From: an uncultured Bacilli bacterium
GTDB lineage: Bacteria; Bacillota_I; Bacilli_A; RF39; UBA660
Direction: 5' to 3'
Assembly: GCA_947632625.1 (NCBI GenBank)
Contig: CANRPZ010000029.1
Coordinates: forward strand, 1-13,091
DNA length: 13,091 nucleotides
Shown here: in pieces, positions 1 to 7,193 of the stretch
Numbering within the stretch: position 1 is the stretch's first letter
Layout of the letters: each line of letters opens with the position of its first letter
Translations under genes and position numbers: made by a program
Notes under the pieces: model-generated
What the model was told of the DNA's origin: nothing
The model's input: the letters and a program-made list of their open reading frames with translations, nothing else
The model's database searches: none

Positions 1-34
1 AATAACAAAAAAGAAGTAAGAATTAACTTACTTC
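1..34 (-). terminator. Rho-independent terminator, minus strand
   Basis: On the minus strand an 8-bp perfect stem (GAAGTAAG at 27-34 pairing with 13-20, six-base loop 21-26) is followed by TTTTTTGTTATT. The stem is AT-rich but the U-tract is good. It lies just outside the inverted repeat that probably marks the end of the TnpB element, so I infer that it was the native terminator of the glycosyltransferase gene now ending at 1438, separated from it by the insertion. It could also end the omega-RNA or tnpB transcript. Confidence 0.55.
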
Positions 35-41
35 ATATCAT

Positions 42-69
42 GGAAAGTTCCATTTACACAAAATTCCTT
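42..69. repeat. Right-end inverted motif of the TnpB element
   Basis: On the plus strand GGAAAGTTC (42-50), a 10-base gap and AAATTCCTT (61-69) are seen. The same two 9-mers, in the same order, occur on the minus strand at 1390-1420 with a 13-base gap. Two exact 9-mers in opposite orientation at the two edges of a tnpB unit are unlikely by chance and suggest the element ends. Classical IS200/IS605 and IS607 elements lack true terminal inverted repeats, so the type of end is uncertain. Confidence 0.5.
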
Positions 70-98
70 ACACACTCAATTTTTTCTTGTTTTACCTT

Positions 99-200
99 AA
101 GGAATCTCACGATTCCTTTTTCTTGTTTCTTTGGAGTTTCCTCCTCCACAAGCCTAACTTCCGATGGTCGCCACCGTACATTTTTTATCTTTTTTCTTTT
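99..200 (-). ncRNA. Probable omega-RNA (reRNA) scaffold of TnpB
   Basis: Just past the tnpB stop codon, the minus strand changes from AT-rich to a structured, GC-richer block typical of TnpB right ends. A 6-bp stem with one G-U pair (171-176 with 162-167, loop CGA) is followed by the tract CGGAAGTTAGGCTTGTGGAG. A second 5-bp stem (144-148 with 132-136) and a perfect 8-bp stem with a GTGA loop (111-118 with 99-106) follow. In characterised systems the omega-RNA begins inside the 3' end of tnpB and runs to the element end, where the flanking DNA supplies the guide. The 5' end is therefore probably upstream of 200, and the 3' end lies between about 41 and 99. Confidence 0.6.
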
Positions 201-1335
201 AATTCATTTGATAACTTTTAAATATTCCTTCTATCATTATATTTATACTTGCATTTATATCCCTATCTATTTCTAATCCACAATGACTACATTTATATTC
301 TCTTTTATTTATATCTTTCATTTCTTTTTCTTTATGATTACACCTTGAACATATTTGACTACTTGCATAATATCTATTTACTTGATAATATTTCTTTCCT
401 AACCATTTACTTTTATATTTTATTCTTCGTATTATATCTCCCATTGTGGAATTTGTTATAGATTTTCTTAAATGCTTTTTTGCTTCTTGTATCATTGTTT
501 TTACATTTAAGTCTTCACTTACTATGATGTCGTAATTATTTACTATTTGACTTACTATTTCTTCATTTGTTTTTATTCGTGCATTTTTTAGTTTTCTATA
601 GGTTTCTTCTAGTTTTATTTTCGTTTTATAGTAATTATTACTTCCTTTTATTTTTCTAGATAAATCTCTTTGTAATCTTTTTATCCTTTTTTCATATTTT
701 TTTAAATAATTCGGATTACCATATGTTGTTCCATCACTTGTTGTTACTAAACTTTTTATTCCTACATCTATTCCTACTACACTTGATGGTATTCTTTCTT
801 TTATTGTTAGTTCTTCTTCAACACATACAGACACATAATATTTATCTGCTACTTTAGAAATAGTTGCATTTAGTATTCTTCCATTTATTTGATTTAATTT
901 TCTATAGCCTCTTATTTTTACTTCTTTTAGTTTAGGTAAGATTATCTTTCTATTTTTCAAATCTATTTTTATATTTTCATAGATTTTATCTTTATACTTA
1001 TTTTTTATATAAGTCGTACGATAACTATCTTTTACTCCTTTAATTTTAAATTTAGGATAGCCACCTGTTTTAGCAAAATATTTTTTAAACCCATTTTCTA
1101 AATCAAATAAGGCACATCTTAAAGCACAACTATCCACTTCTTTTAAAAATGGATAAGTAATAGTTAATGATGATATTTGTTTCATCAAATCAAAATTTGA
1201 TAAAGAAATGTTTTCTTTTTTTTGATTTAACATATAGTTATAAATAAACCTAGTACAACCTATGGTTTTATTAATGAATTCCTTTTGATTTACATTAGGA
1301 TACATTCTAAATTTATAAGCCTTATTAATCATCAT
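199..1335 (-). CDS. tnpB: TnpB RNA-guided endonuclease (OrfB, IS200/IS605-type)
   Basis: This 378-residue protein has the full TnpB plan and a normal length. The N-terminus reads KAYKFRMYPN (residues 5-14), the family hallmark. The RuvC-like triad appears as D190 (VGIDVG), E274 (VSEDLN) and D359 (DRDINA), and the zinc ribbon has C329, C332, C349 and C352. All key residues are present, so it should be active. TnpB proteins use an omega-RNA to cut DNA next to a short motif and help the element persist. Two ATGs lie in tandem (1333-1335 and 1330-1332). A GGGGG ribosome site at 1347-1351 precedes them, at a rather long spacing. No tnpA is adjacent. The promoter holds an SOS-like box, described separately. 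Confidence 0.93.
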   Translation of the reverse strand: MMINKAYKFRMYPNVNQKEFINKTIGCTRFIYNYMLNQKKENISLSNFDLMKQISSLTITYPFLKEVDSCALRCALFDLENGFKKYFAKTGGYPKFKIKGVKDSYRTTYIKNKYKDKIYENIKIDLKNRKIILPKLKEVKIRGYRKLNQINGRILNATISKVADKYYVSVCVEEELTIKERIPSSVVGIDVGIKSLVTTSDGTTYGNPNYLKKYEKRIKRLQRDLSRKIKGSNNYYKTKIKLEETYRKLKNARIKTNEEIVSQIVNNYDIIVSEDLNVKTMIQEAKKHLRKSITNSTMGDIIRRIKYKSKWLGKKYYQVNRYYASSQICSRCNHKEKEMKDINKREYKCSHCGLEIDRDINASINIMIEGIFKSYQMN

Positions 1336-1361
1336 GCTTTTTTAATCCCCCTTACAAATTC

Positions 1362-1391
1362 ATTATATAGTAACGAACCAAAGTTCGTCAA
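1362..1391 (-). promoter_or_regulatory. tnpB promoter, TTGACG-18-TATAAT
   Basis: On the minus strand a -35 of TTGACG (1386-1391, five of six consensus bases) and a -10 of TATAAT (1362-1367) are separated by 18 bp. Transcription would start near 1355, just before the GGGGG ribosome site, giving a leader of about 20 bases. This is among the best promoter matches in the window. Confidence 0.65.
1373..1388. promoter_or_regulatory. SOS (LexA/DinR) box-like operator in the tnpB promoter
   Basis: ACGAACCAAAGTTCGT is a perfect inverted repeat with a 4-base centre. Its arms match the Gram-positive LexA/DinR box core CGAAC-N4-GTTCG exactly. The centre does not match the preferred RNRY of Bacillus subtilis boxes. 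It fills the spacer between the -35 and -10 and overlaps the -35, an ideal place for repression. The other reading is that it is the left-end hairpin recognised by a TnpA transposase. Confidence 0.5.
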
Positions 1392-1420
1392 GGAATTTCT
1401 TTTAAATTTTAGAACTTTCC
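1390..1420. repeat. Left-end inverted motif of the TnpB element
   Basis: On the minus strand GGAAAGTTC (1412-1420), a 13-base gap and AAATTCCTT (1390-1398) mirror the motif at 42-69. It lies 18 bases beyond the stop codon of the GT2-methyltransferase gene, so the insertion spared that gene. Confidence 0.5.
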
Positions 1421-1437
1421 TATAAGATAAAAAAGAT

Positions 1438-2721
1438 TTATTTTTTTATGCGAAACGTATAATATGTAAACTTGGTTTCTGGATATTGTTCTACGATTGA
1501 ATTAAGATTATTTTCTTCAGTAGAATACCAACTATAAAAATAGAAATCTTTATATCCCGTCAAAGTAAACAAATCGATAAGTTCTTGCTTTGTAAAAGAA
1601 TTTTTAGAGCCTCGACTTTTCCCATTTAAAAGCGCTTGAATTTTAAAAATACTAGAAGCATTTTCTATTTCTCCAATTACAACTCCGCCCTCATTTAAAT
1701 GTTTTTTAAGTTCTTCTAAAAAAGAATTAGGATCTTTAATTGTTTCTAAAATCGTACCAATTAAAATGCAATCATAAGATTTTGCTTCATTTAAGTGACT
1801 ATAAACGTTAGCAAAAAGACCTGCCATCTCTCTTTTAAAAGCATTTTCTTCTACCCCTTCAATTTGACTATTTTTATAACGATATTTTAGTTCTAATAGA
1901 TTAACCCCGATAGAAGCATTTAAATCAAGTATCGTTTTATATTCTTCCATTAATGGATAGGATAAATGCTTAACCTCATCAAAAACAAAGGTATCAAAAT
2001 GCCATTTTTTATAAAAGTAATCTCTATTTTTATAAAGAATTGGATAAAACTTATTTAAATCTTTTCGAAAAGAAGAACCTAAATAATGATGAATAAAAGC
2101 ATCATGACAAAGCATTAAGCGATAACCACTTTTAATTATTCTTAAAGATAAATCATTATCTTCAATATATCCTGGCGTATAATTTTCATCCAATAAACCA
2201 ATTTTTTCTATTACCTCTCTTTTAATCAGTAAACAAAAACCAATTAAAAAAGCTTTTTCTTCCCATTTTTCTGGATTAGAAATATTATTTTCTTTGGCTT
2301 TCTTTTGCATTTCATTAAAATCATTATAAGTAAAAGAAACACCAGAATTATTTTCATTATGATTACTTACTGCTCCAACAGCTCCGATTGACGAATCACT
2401 ATACAAACAAGTTTTTAAATTCAAAAGCCAATTAGTGGTTACAATCGTATCATTATTTAAAAGCAAAAGATCATTCTTTTTAGAACTTATTTGAATTCCT
2501 TGATTGCATCCTGTTGGAAATCCCCTATTTTCTTCATTGTAAATAACTTTTAAATCCTTTTGTTTTTGTAAGTAGTCTTTTGTTCCATCCGTCGAGGCAT
2601 TATCCACTACTATAATTTCATAAGTTCCTTTTTTAGTATATTTACGAATACTTTCGATACAATCTTTCGTTAGTTCTAAATGATTATATGTTAATAAAAT
2701 AATAGATGTTTTTTTATCCAT
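1438..2721 (-). CDS. GT2 glycosyltransferase fused to a methyltransferase-like domain
   Basis: A 427-residue cytoplasmic or membrane-associated protein. Residues 1 to about 235 are a GT-A fold GT2 enzyme: SIILLTYNH start, nucleotide-binding VVDNASTDG (38-46), metal-binding NND (89-91), and the acceptor/base region EDNDLSLR (187-194) followed by HHYLG (211-215). This resembles rhamnosyltransferase-type GT2 proteins that transfer nucleotide-activated sugars to a surface polysaccharide. Residues about 255-427 resemble a class I SAM methyltransferase (LDLNASIG at 265-272, IEGVEE at 287-292, later YDCILIGTILETIKDP and an EGG turn). The glycine-rich SAM loop is degenerate: LDLNASIG replaces the usual LDxGxGxG. 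This half may therefore not bind SAM and may serve as a scaffold. The start has AGGGG about seven bases upstream. It is separated from the upstream ABC gene by a terminator. The GT2 call is firm; sugar and acceptor are unknown. Confidence 0.85.
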   Translation of the reverse strand: MDKKTSIILLTYNHLELTKDCIESIRKYTKKGTYEIIVVDNASTDGTKDYLQKQKDLKVIYNEENRGFPTGCNQGIQISSKKNDLLLLNNDTIVTTNWLLNLKTCLYSDSSIGAVGAVSNHNENNSGVSFTYNDFNEMQKKAKENNISNPEKWEEKAFLIGFCLLIKREVIEKIGLLDENYTPGYIEDNDLSLRIIKSGYRLMLCHDAFIHHYLGSSFRKDLNKFYPILYKNRDYFYKKWHFDTFVFDEVKHLSYPLMEEYKTILDLNASIGVNLLELKYRYKNSQIEGVEENAFKREMAGLFANVYSHLNEAKSYDCILIGTILETIKDPNSFLEELKKHLNEGGVVIGEIENASSIFKIQALLNGKSRGSKNSFTKQELIDLFTLTGYKDFYFYSWYSTEENNLNSIVEQYPETKFTYYTFRIKK

Positions 2722-2754
2722 AAAATCCCCTAGTAAATTTTATGCATTTTCTAA

Positions 2755-2783
2755 ATAAAAAAGAAAAAGAAGCTATTCGCTTC
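2755..2783 (-). terminator. Terminator overlapping the ABC transporter stop codon
   Basis: On the minus strand GAAGC-GAATA-GCTTC (2779-2783 pairing with 2769-2773) is followed by TTTTTCTTTTTTAT. The TAG stop codon of the ABC gene (2773-2775) begins inside the loop and ends in the 3' arm, so coding sequence and terminator overlap. Only 51 bases separate the two genes, and this hairpin argues that the downstream GT2-methyltransferase is a separate transcription unit. Its own promoter is not clear: I see only a weak TAAAAT. Confidence 0.65.
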
Positions 2784-5700
2784 GTAATGCTTCTACAGGA
2801 TCCTTTTTAGATGCAGCTCTTGCTGGAATTAAACCTCCTATTAGAGTTAAAAGAACAGAAAGTAAAATCAAGAAGCAAGCATGATTTATTTGTAACGCTG
2901 CTGATAAAGGAATATTCCCTGTAAAATGATGTAAAACATTATTAATAATTGGAATGAAAGCATAGGAAATGCCAATACCGAATATTCCGGATAATAAACC
3001 AATAATAATAGTTTCTGCATTGAAAATAGACGAAATATTTTTCTTTGATGCTCCTATTGCTCTTAAAATACCAATCTCTTTTGTTCTTTCATAAACGGAA
3101 ATATAAGTAATAACCCCAATCATAATAGAAGATACCACTAACGAGATAGAAACAAAGGCGATTAAGACATAACTAACAGCATTTACAATCGTCTTTACAG
3201 AAGACATTAAAATACCCGTAGTATCCGAATAATTAATTTTTTGGTCTTGTTCTACTTTATTATTATAAGTATCAAGAAAAGATAAAAAGTTTTCTTTACC
3301 TTCAAAACTTGTAAAGTAAAAAGACATATAGGTTGGTTCTTCTTTATCTTGGTAGCCAAGTGAGAGTAAATTAGATTTTTGAGTTGATTCTGTAGGGTCC
3401 ATTAACGCTTTTACTACCCTTGTTAATTCATCTTCTGTAAAATTTAGCGTAAATGCCGAAGCAATTTTATCTTGATCGACATTAAAAGCTGTTGAAAATT
3501 GACTAGTTAAATGGGTTGTTAATTCCCCAACTTTTTCTAAAACTGTCTTTTTCATCAAAGTCTCTGTCATTATTTTAGCCATTGTTTCTTCAGTTTCTAC
3601 AATAACAGCACTTTTTAAGTAAGAATCCAAAACAGTCTCTTTTAATTCCGAAATAAACTCGCAAGCAGGATTTTCACTATCGATAGTGTAGTTTGGATTT
3701 AACGTTTTCATATAAGTATTGTAAGCGGTTAAATAGGCTTGTAAATAGCCTTTTAATAACCCACTATAAGTTTTTTCGAATGCATCTTTAGGAACGACAT
3801 AATCGTTTTCTAATTCTGTTAATACTTTTGCTACCTCTTTTTGATTTAAATACGCATTTACAATTTGGGTAATTTCATTTAATGTATACGTACTACCTTC
3901 CTTTAATATAGCGTTAGAAAATTCTTCTAAAGTCGAATTAAAACGAGTTAAGGCCGGAGTAAGATCAGTAGAGATAGAATCACTTATATCCATCATATAA
4001 TCTTCCGTTTTTTGCTTTAGTTCTGCTTCATCAATTTGAATATCAAAAGCTTCTTGTAATTTTTTATTATCAACTTTTACTAAATCCGTAAATTTAAAAT
4101 CATAATTATTTTTTTGACTATCAAATTTATTTCCAGAGAATACATCGATATTTTTATTTTCAAGTTGCTTTTTGACAATATCTTTTTCTAAAGAATTATC
4201 TATAATATAGTCGACTAAATCGGAGGTATAAGCAACTCCAGGATTTAAGGCCATAGAAGAGATGCCCTCTTTTGGACTTACAACTCCAACAATCTTTAAT
4301 TTTGTTGCCTTATCATATAAAGTATTCATATAAGTTTCATCTTCAGACATATCTTCATAAATATTATATTTAGAATTGTATTTATAAGTATCTGAAGGCA
4401 AAATTAATCTTAAATCAATGTTTAATAAATCTTCATAGGTTAAAGTCATTGGTTCGTTGTGAATATCAACAGCTTCTCCACTCATAACACTTGTAATCAT
4501 TTTCGATAACTCTTCAGTATCTCTAAGTCCTAATGAATAAACAAGTAAATCACTAATGCTATTAGGTTCGGATAAAACAATAATCATCTCATCATAATTT
4601 TTAGGCCATCGACCACTTAACAAATCATAATTTTCTTCAATTTCAGAACGATTATCAACCATTTGGGAAAAAATAGACATCATAGAAGAATAAGAAGACA
4701 TTATACTACTATCTCCCATAATAGAATTATAGAGATTACTAGGATTTAATTTGGTTAATTTTTTAGTTGCATCAATTGTATAAATTGCCGGATCAACACT
4801 ATAGGAATATAAAACATTAGAAAGGTCTTTTTCAACCATTTTTTTATTCTCTTCTAAATATTTCTTAAAACTTTTTAAATCATTGGTACTAACACTTGAT
4901 AACATAGAACTCATATATTGTTGTTCTACTACCTCGTCTTTAGAAAGATCCGTTGCTCCATTACTTTGCATAGAAAGAAAGATGCCTGCTAAATCAGCTG
5001 TTTCTTGTTGGATGGTAAGAGGATAAGAGGTTAAGGTGCTTTCCTCTATTAAATCCACATAATTTTTAAATCCAGTGGAAACTGCCAAAATTAAAGCTAT
5101 CCCTATTATTCCAATAGACCCAGCAATAGAAACCAAAAGAGTTCTAGCTTTTTTAGTCATTAAATTACTAAAAGACAAAGACAAAGCTGTTAAAAAAGAC
5201 ATCTTTGTTTTTTTAGATTTTTTTAATAAATTCTTTTTTGATTCTTTTGTATTAATTTTACCATCATAAGGATTTGAATCTGAAATAATTTTGCCATCTT
5301 TAATTTTAATAATACGACTCGCGTATTCTTGAGCTAATTCAGGATTATGGGTAACCATAATAATAAGTTTATCTTTTGCTATTTTTTTTAATATATTCAT
5401 AATTTGAATGGATGTTTCAGAATCTAATGCTCCGGTTGGCTCATCTGCTAAAATAATTTCAGGATCATTAACTAGGGCTCTAGCGATAGCTACCCTTTGC
5501 ATTTGTCCACCCGATAACTCACTTGGATGCTTATGAATATGATTTTCTAATCCTACCTCTTTTAAGGCTTCTATTGCTCTAGTTTTTCGTTCATTCGAAG
5601 AAATACCAGATAAAGTGAGTGCTAGTTCCACATTTTTTAAGATGGTTTGATGTCCAATCAAATTATAACTTTGAAAAATAAAGCCAACTCGGTGATTACG

Positions 5701-5940
5701 ATAAGTATCCCAATCTCTATCCTTAAACTTTTTAGTACTAATTTCATTTACAATTAAATCCCCTGACGTATAATTATCAAGACCACCTATAATATTTAAA
5801 AATGTGGTTTTACCAGAACCAGATGGCCCTAAAATAGCAGCAAATTCATTCTTACGAAAATTAACACTTACCTTATCTAAAGCTTTTTGAACAAAACCTT
5901 CGGTTTTATAAACTTTACTGATATTTCTTATTTCAATCAT
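2773..5940 (-). CDS. Fused ABC transporter ATPase-permease (MacB/FtsX-like), large outer domain
   Basis: A 1055-residue single-chain half transporter. The ATPase domain is at residues 1 to about 225, with Walker A GPSGSGKT (38-45), Q-loop Q91, signature LSGGQ (143-147), Walker B IILADEP (163-169) and H-loop H199. A lysine-rich linker leads to membrane segment 1 (about 268-291). An extracytoplasmic region of about 630 residues follows (about 292-920), then three membrane segments (about 924-949, 977-999 and 1021-1039). The ERTKEIGILRAIGASKK coupling segment between segments 2 and 3 and the ARAASKKDPVEALR tail are hallmarks of the FtsX/MacB permease family. Such proteins dimerise and act as mechanotransmitters rather than classic channels. 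Related roles are peptide export, lipoprotein handling and cell-wall hydrolase control, and the substrate here is unknown. GGGTGA lies seven bases before the ATG. All catalytic motifs are intact. Confidence 0.93.
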   Translation of the reverse strand: MIEIRNISKVYKTEGFVQKALDKVSVNFRKNEFAAILGPSGSGKTTFLNIIGGLDNYTSGDLIVNEISTKKFKDRDWDTYRNHRVGFIFQSYNLIGHQTILKNVELALTLSGISSNERKTRAIEALKEVGLENHIHKHPSELSGGQMQRVAIARALVNDPEIILADEPTGALDSETSIQIMNILKKIAKDKLIIMVTHNPELAQEYASRIIKIKDGKIISDSNPYDGKINTKESKKNLLKKSKKTKMSFLTALSLSFSNLMTKKARTLLVSIAGSIGIIGIALILAVSTGFKNYVDLIEESTLTSYPLTIQQETADLAGIFLSMQSNGATDLSKDEVVEQQYMSSMLSSVSTNDLKSFKKYLEENKKMVEKDLSNVLYSYSVDPAIYTIDATKKLTKLNPSNLYNSIMGDSSIMSSYSSMMSIFSQMVDNRSEIEENYDLLSGRWPKNYDEMIIVLSEPNSISDLLVYSLGLRDTEELSKMITSVMSGEAVDIHNEPMTLTYEDLLNIDLRLILPSDTYKYNSKYNIYEDMSEDETYMNTLYDKATKLKIVGVVSPKEGISSMALNPGVAYTSDLVDYIIDNSLEKDIVKKQLENKNIDVFSGNKFDSQKNNYDFKFTDLVKVDNKKLQEAFDIQIDEAELKQKTEDYMMDISDSISTDLTPALTRFNSTLEEFSNAILKEGSTYTLNEITQIVNAYLNQKEVAKVLTELENDYVVPKDAFEKTYSGLLKGYLQAYLTAYNTYMKTLNPNYTIDSENPACEFISELKETVLDSYLKSAVIVETEETMAKIMTETLMKKTVLEKVGELTTHLTSQFSTAFNVDQDKIASAFTLNFTEDELTRVVKALMDPTESTQKSNLLSLGYQDKEEPTYMSFYFTSFEGKENFLSFLDTYNNKVEQDQKINYSDTTGILMSSVKTIVNAVSYVLIAFVSISLVVSSIMIGVITYISVYERTKEIGILRAIGASKKNISSIFNAETIIIGLLSGIFGIGISYAFIPIINNVLHHFTGNIPLSAALQINHACFLILLSVLLTLIGGLIPARAASKKDPVEALRSE

Positions 5941-5976
5941 AAATTTTCACCCACTCATAATATTTACCTATACATT

Positions 5977-5982
5977 ATTATA
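5977..5982 (-). promoter_or_regulatory. Candidate -10 box for the ABC transporter gene
   Basis: A perfect TATAAT sits about 37 bases before the ATG in the 65-bp gap between the DUF1972 glycosyltransferase and the ABC gene. No good -35 is seen: TTGCTT lies only 14 bases upstream. The promoter is therefore only weakly supported, and read-through from the upstream gene remains possible because no terminator is visible in the gap. Confidence 0.35.
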
Positions 5983-6005
5983 CTATAATTAAAATAAAGC
6001 AAGTA

Positions 6006-7160
6006 CTACCATAATTTTTTATATTCTTTTACGACACTTTCCCAAGAATAGGCACTTTTTATTCTCTCTCTTGCCAAAGTAGCATATTTTTTAATTAATT
6101 TAGAATCAAAAGTTTCACACTTATTTAGAATTCTTACTAAATCATTCGGCATACGACTAAAATACAAAGCACTTGTTAAACCAACCTCGACGTTATAAAT
6201 GGCATTAAATAAAATATTTAGTTTTGTTGTAGCAAGTGACTCTAATAGACTTGGGTTTGTTCCACCAGCGCTATGACCATGAATATAGGCATAGGCATTT
6301 TTTCTAAAATAAAGTAAAGAAGGTTTATCATACACCGGACCAATAAATTTAATGCGCTTATCTTCAAAAAAACGGGTCTTCTTCTTTAACTTTTTATAAA
6401 ATTTATTTTCTATAACATTAGAAATAATGACAAGATCTTTTTTCGTTTTTGATTTCATAAACTCTCGAATAATTAGTTCAAAATTATTTTCAGGAACAAA
6501 TCTTCCCACAATTAAATAATAATTATTTTCTTTTATCTTGTATTTTTTTAAAAGGCTATTTACCAAATCCGTTTTCTCTTCTTTTTCATCTAAATAAGCC
6601 CCATAAGGAATAAAATAGGTTTTTTTATGAAATTTTTGATAACGTTGATCGATGTAATTTTGTATAGCTTTAGAATCACATATAATAGCATCACTATGTT
6701 TTACCATAACATGTTCACTTAATTTAAAGCATTCTTTAATCCACCAAGCCCACTTGTCTCTCATCCATTCTAATCCATCTGGATTTAAATAAAACTTTAT
6801 TCCTTCTTTTTGTAAAGCATGAATTAAAAATGGATATATAGGACCTACGCGACAACCTAAAATATAAACAGAAACATTTTGTAAATTATTTTTTCGAATA
6901 TACTTTTTTAAAGATTTTAGAGCTTTTATCGCATACAAAAACATCGTCACAAAACCAAGTTTTGGTACGTAAATTAGTAAACACTTAACCTTTTCTTTTT
7001 CTAGAACAACTTTTCTTTCTTTTTTATTATGGGTTAATTCTGGTACATGAAACACAACATTTTTATCATGATAATTTTTAATTAAATTGGTAACAAATGT
7101 TTCCCAACCCCCATAATTTGACTCATAACCTCTAGCTCCAATAATGATTATATTTTTCAT
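6006..7160 (-). CDS. DUF1972 / GT4-type glycosyltransferase (WchF/Cps2T-like)
   Basis: This 384-residue GT-B fold enzyme matches the DUF1972 family, which includes streptococcal WchF/Cps2T capsule enzymes that add rhamnose to a lipid-linked glucose. The N-terminal domain has GARGYESNYGGWETFV (8-23) and NPDGLEWMRDKW (126-137). The C-terminal domain has the VGRFVPENN turn (218-226), the typical start of the nucleotide-sugar domain, and HGHSAGGTNPSLLESLA (294-310), the family signature with E307. It has no signal peptide or membrane segment and should act on the inner face of the membrane. The start is fixed by TCTCCT (plus strand, 7170-7175), an AGGAGA ribosome site nine bases upstream. It follows the AAA ATPase gene by 33 bases and is likely co-transcribed with it. 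The family call is strong; rhamnose as the donor sugar is inferred. Confidence 0.9.
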   Translation of the reverse strand: MKNIIIIGARGYESNYGGWETFVTNLIKNYHDKNVVFHVPELTHNKKERKVVLEKEKVKCLLIYVPKLGFVTMFLYAIKALKSLKKYIRKNNLQNVSVYILGCRVGPIYPFLIHALQKEGIKFYLNPDGLEWMRDKWAWWIKECFKLSEHVMVKHSDAIICDSKAIQNYIDQRYQKFHKKTYFIPYGAYLDEKEEKTDLVNSLLKKYKIKENNYYLIVGRFVPENNFELIIREFMKSKTKKDLVIISNVIENKFYKKLKKKTRFFEDKRIKFIGPVYDKPSLLYFRKNAYAYIHGHSAGGTNPSLLESLATTKLNILFNAIYNVEVGLTSALYFSRMPNDLVRILNKCETFDSKLIKKYATLARERIKSAYSWESVVKEYKKLW

Positions 7161-7193
7161 ATATATTTTTCTCCTAAAATAATAGTTTTTTGG

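Larger units (their letters stand above)
41..1421 (-). mobile_element. IS200/IS605- or IS607-type element with a lone tnpB
   Basis: The element contains one intact tnpB and no tnpA in view, so mobility would need a transposase in trans. Structure seen: a hairpin near the tnpB 3' end (99-118), an inverted repeat upstream of tnpB (1373-1388), and matching inverted motifs at both outer ends (42-69 and 1390-1420). The outer limits given here are those motifs. An alternative right end close to the 99-118 hairpin is possible. The element lies 3' of the GT2-methyltransferase gene and leaves its coding sequence intact. Confidence 0.6.

Noticed and set aside
40..461. Plus-strand open frames over the tnpB 3' end and omega-RNA region
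   Set aside because: They are low-complexity F/I/Y/L-rich frames antisense to tnpB, as expected from AT-rich DNA.
5075..5269. Plus-strand open frame inside the ABC transporter gene
   Set aside because: It is antisense to the conserved linker and first membrane segment and has no ribosome site.
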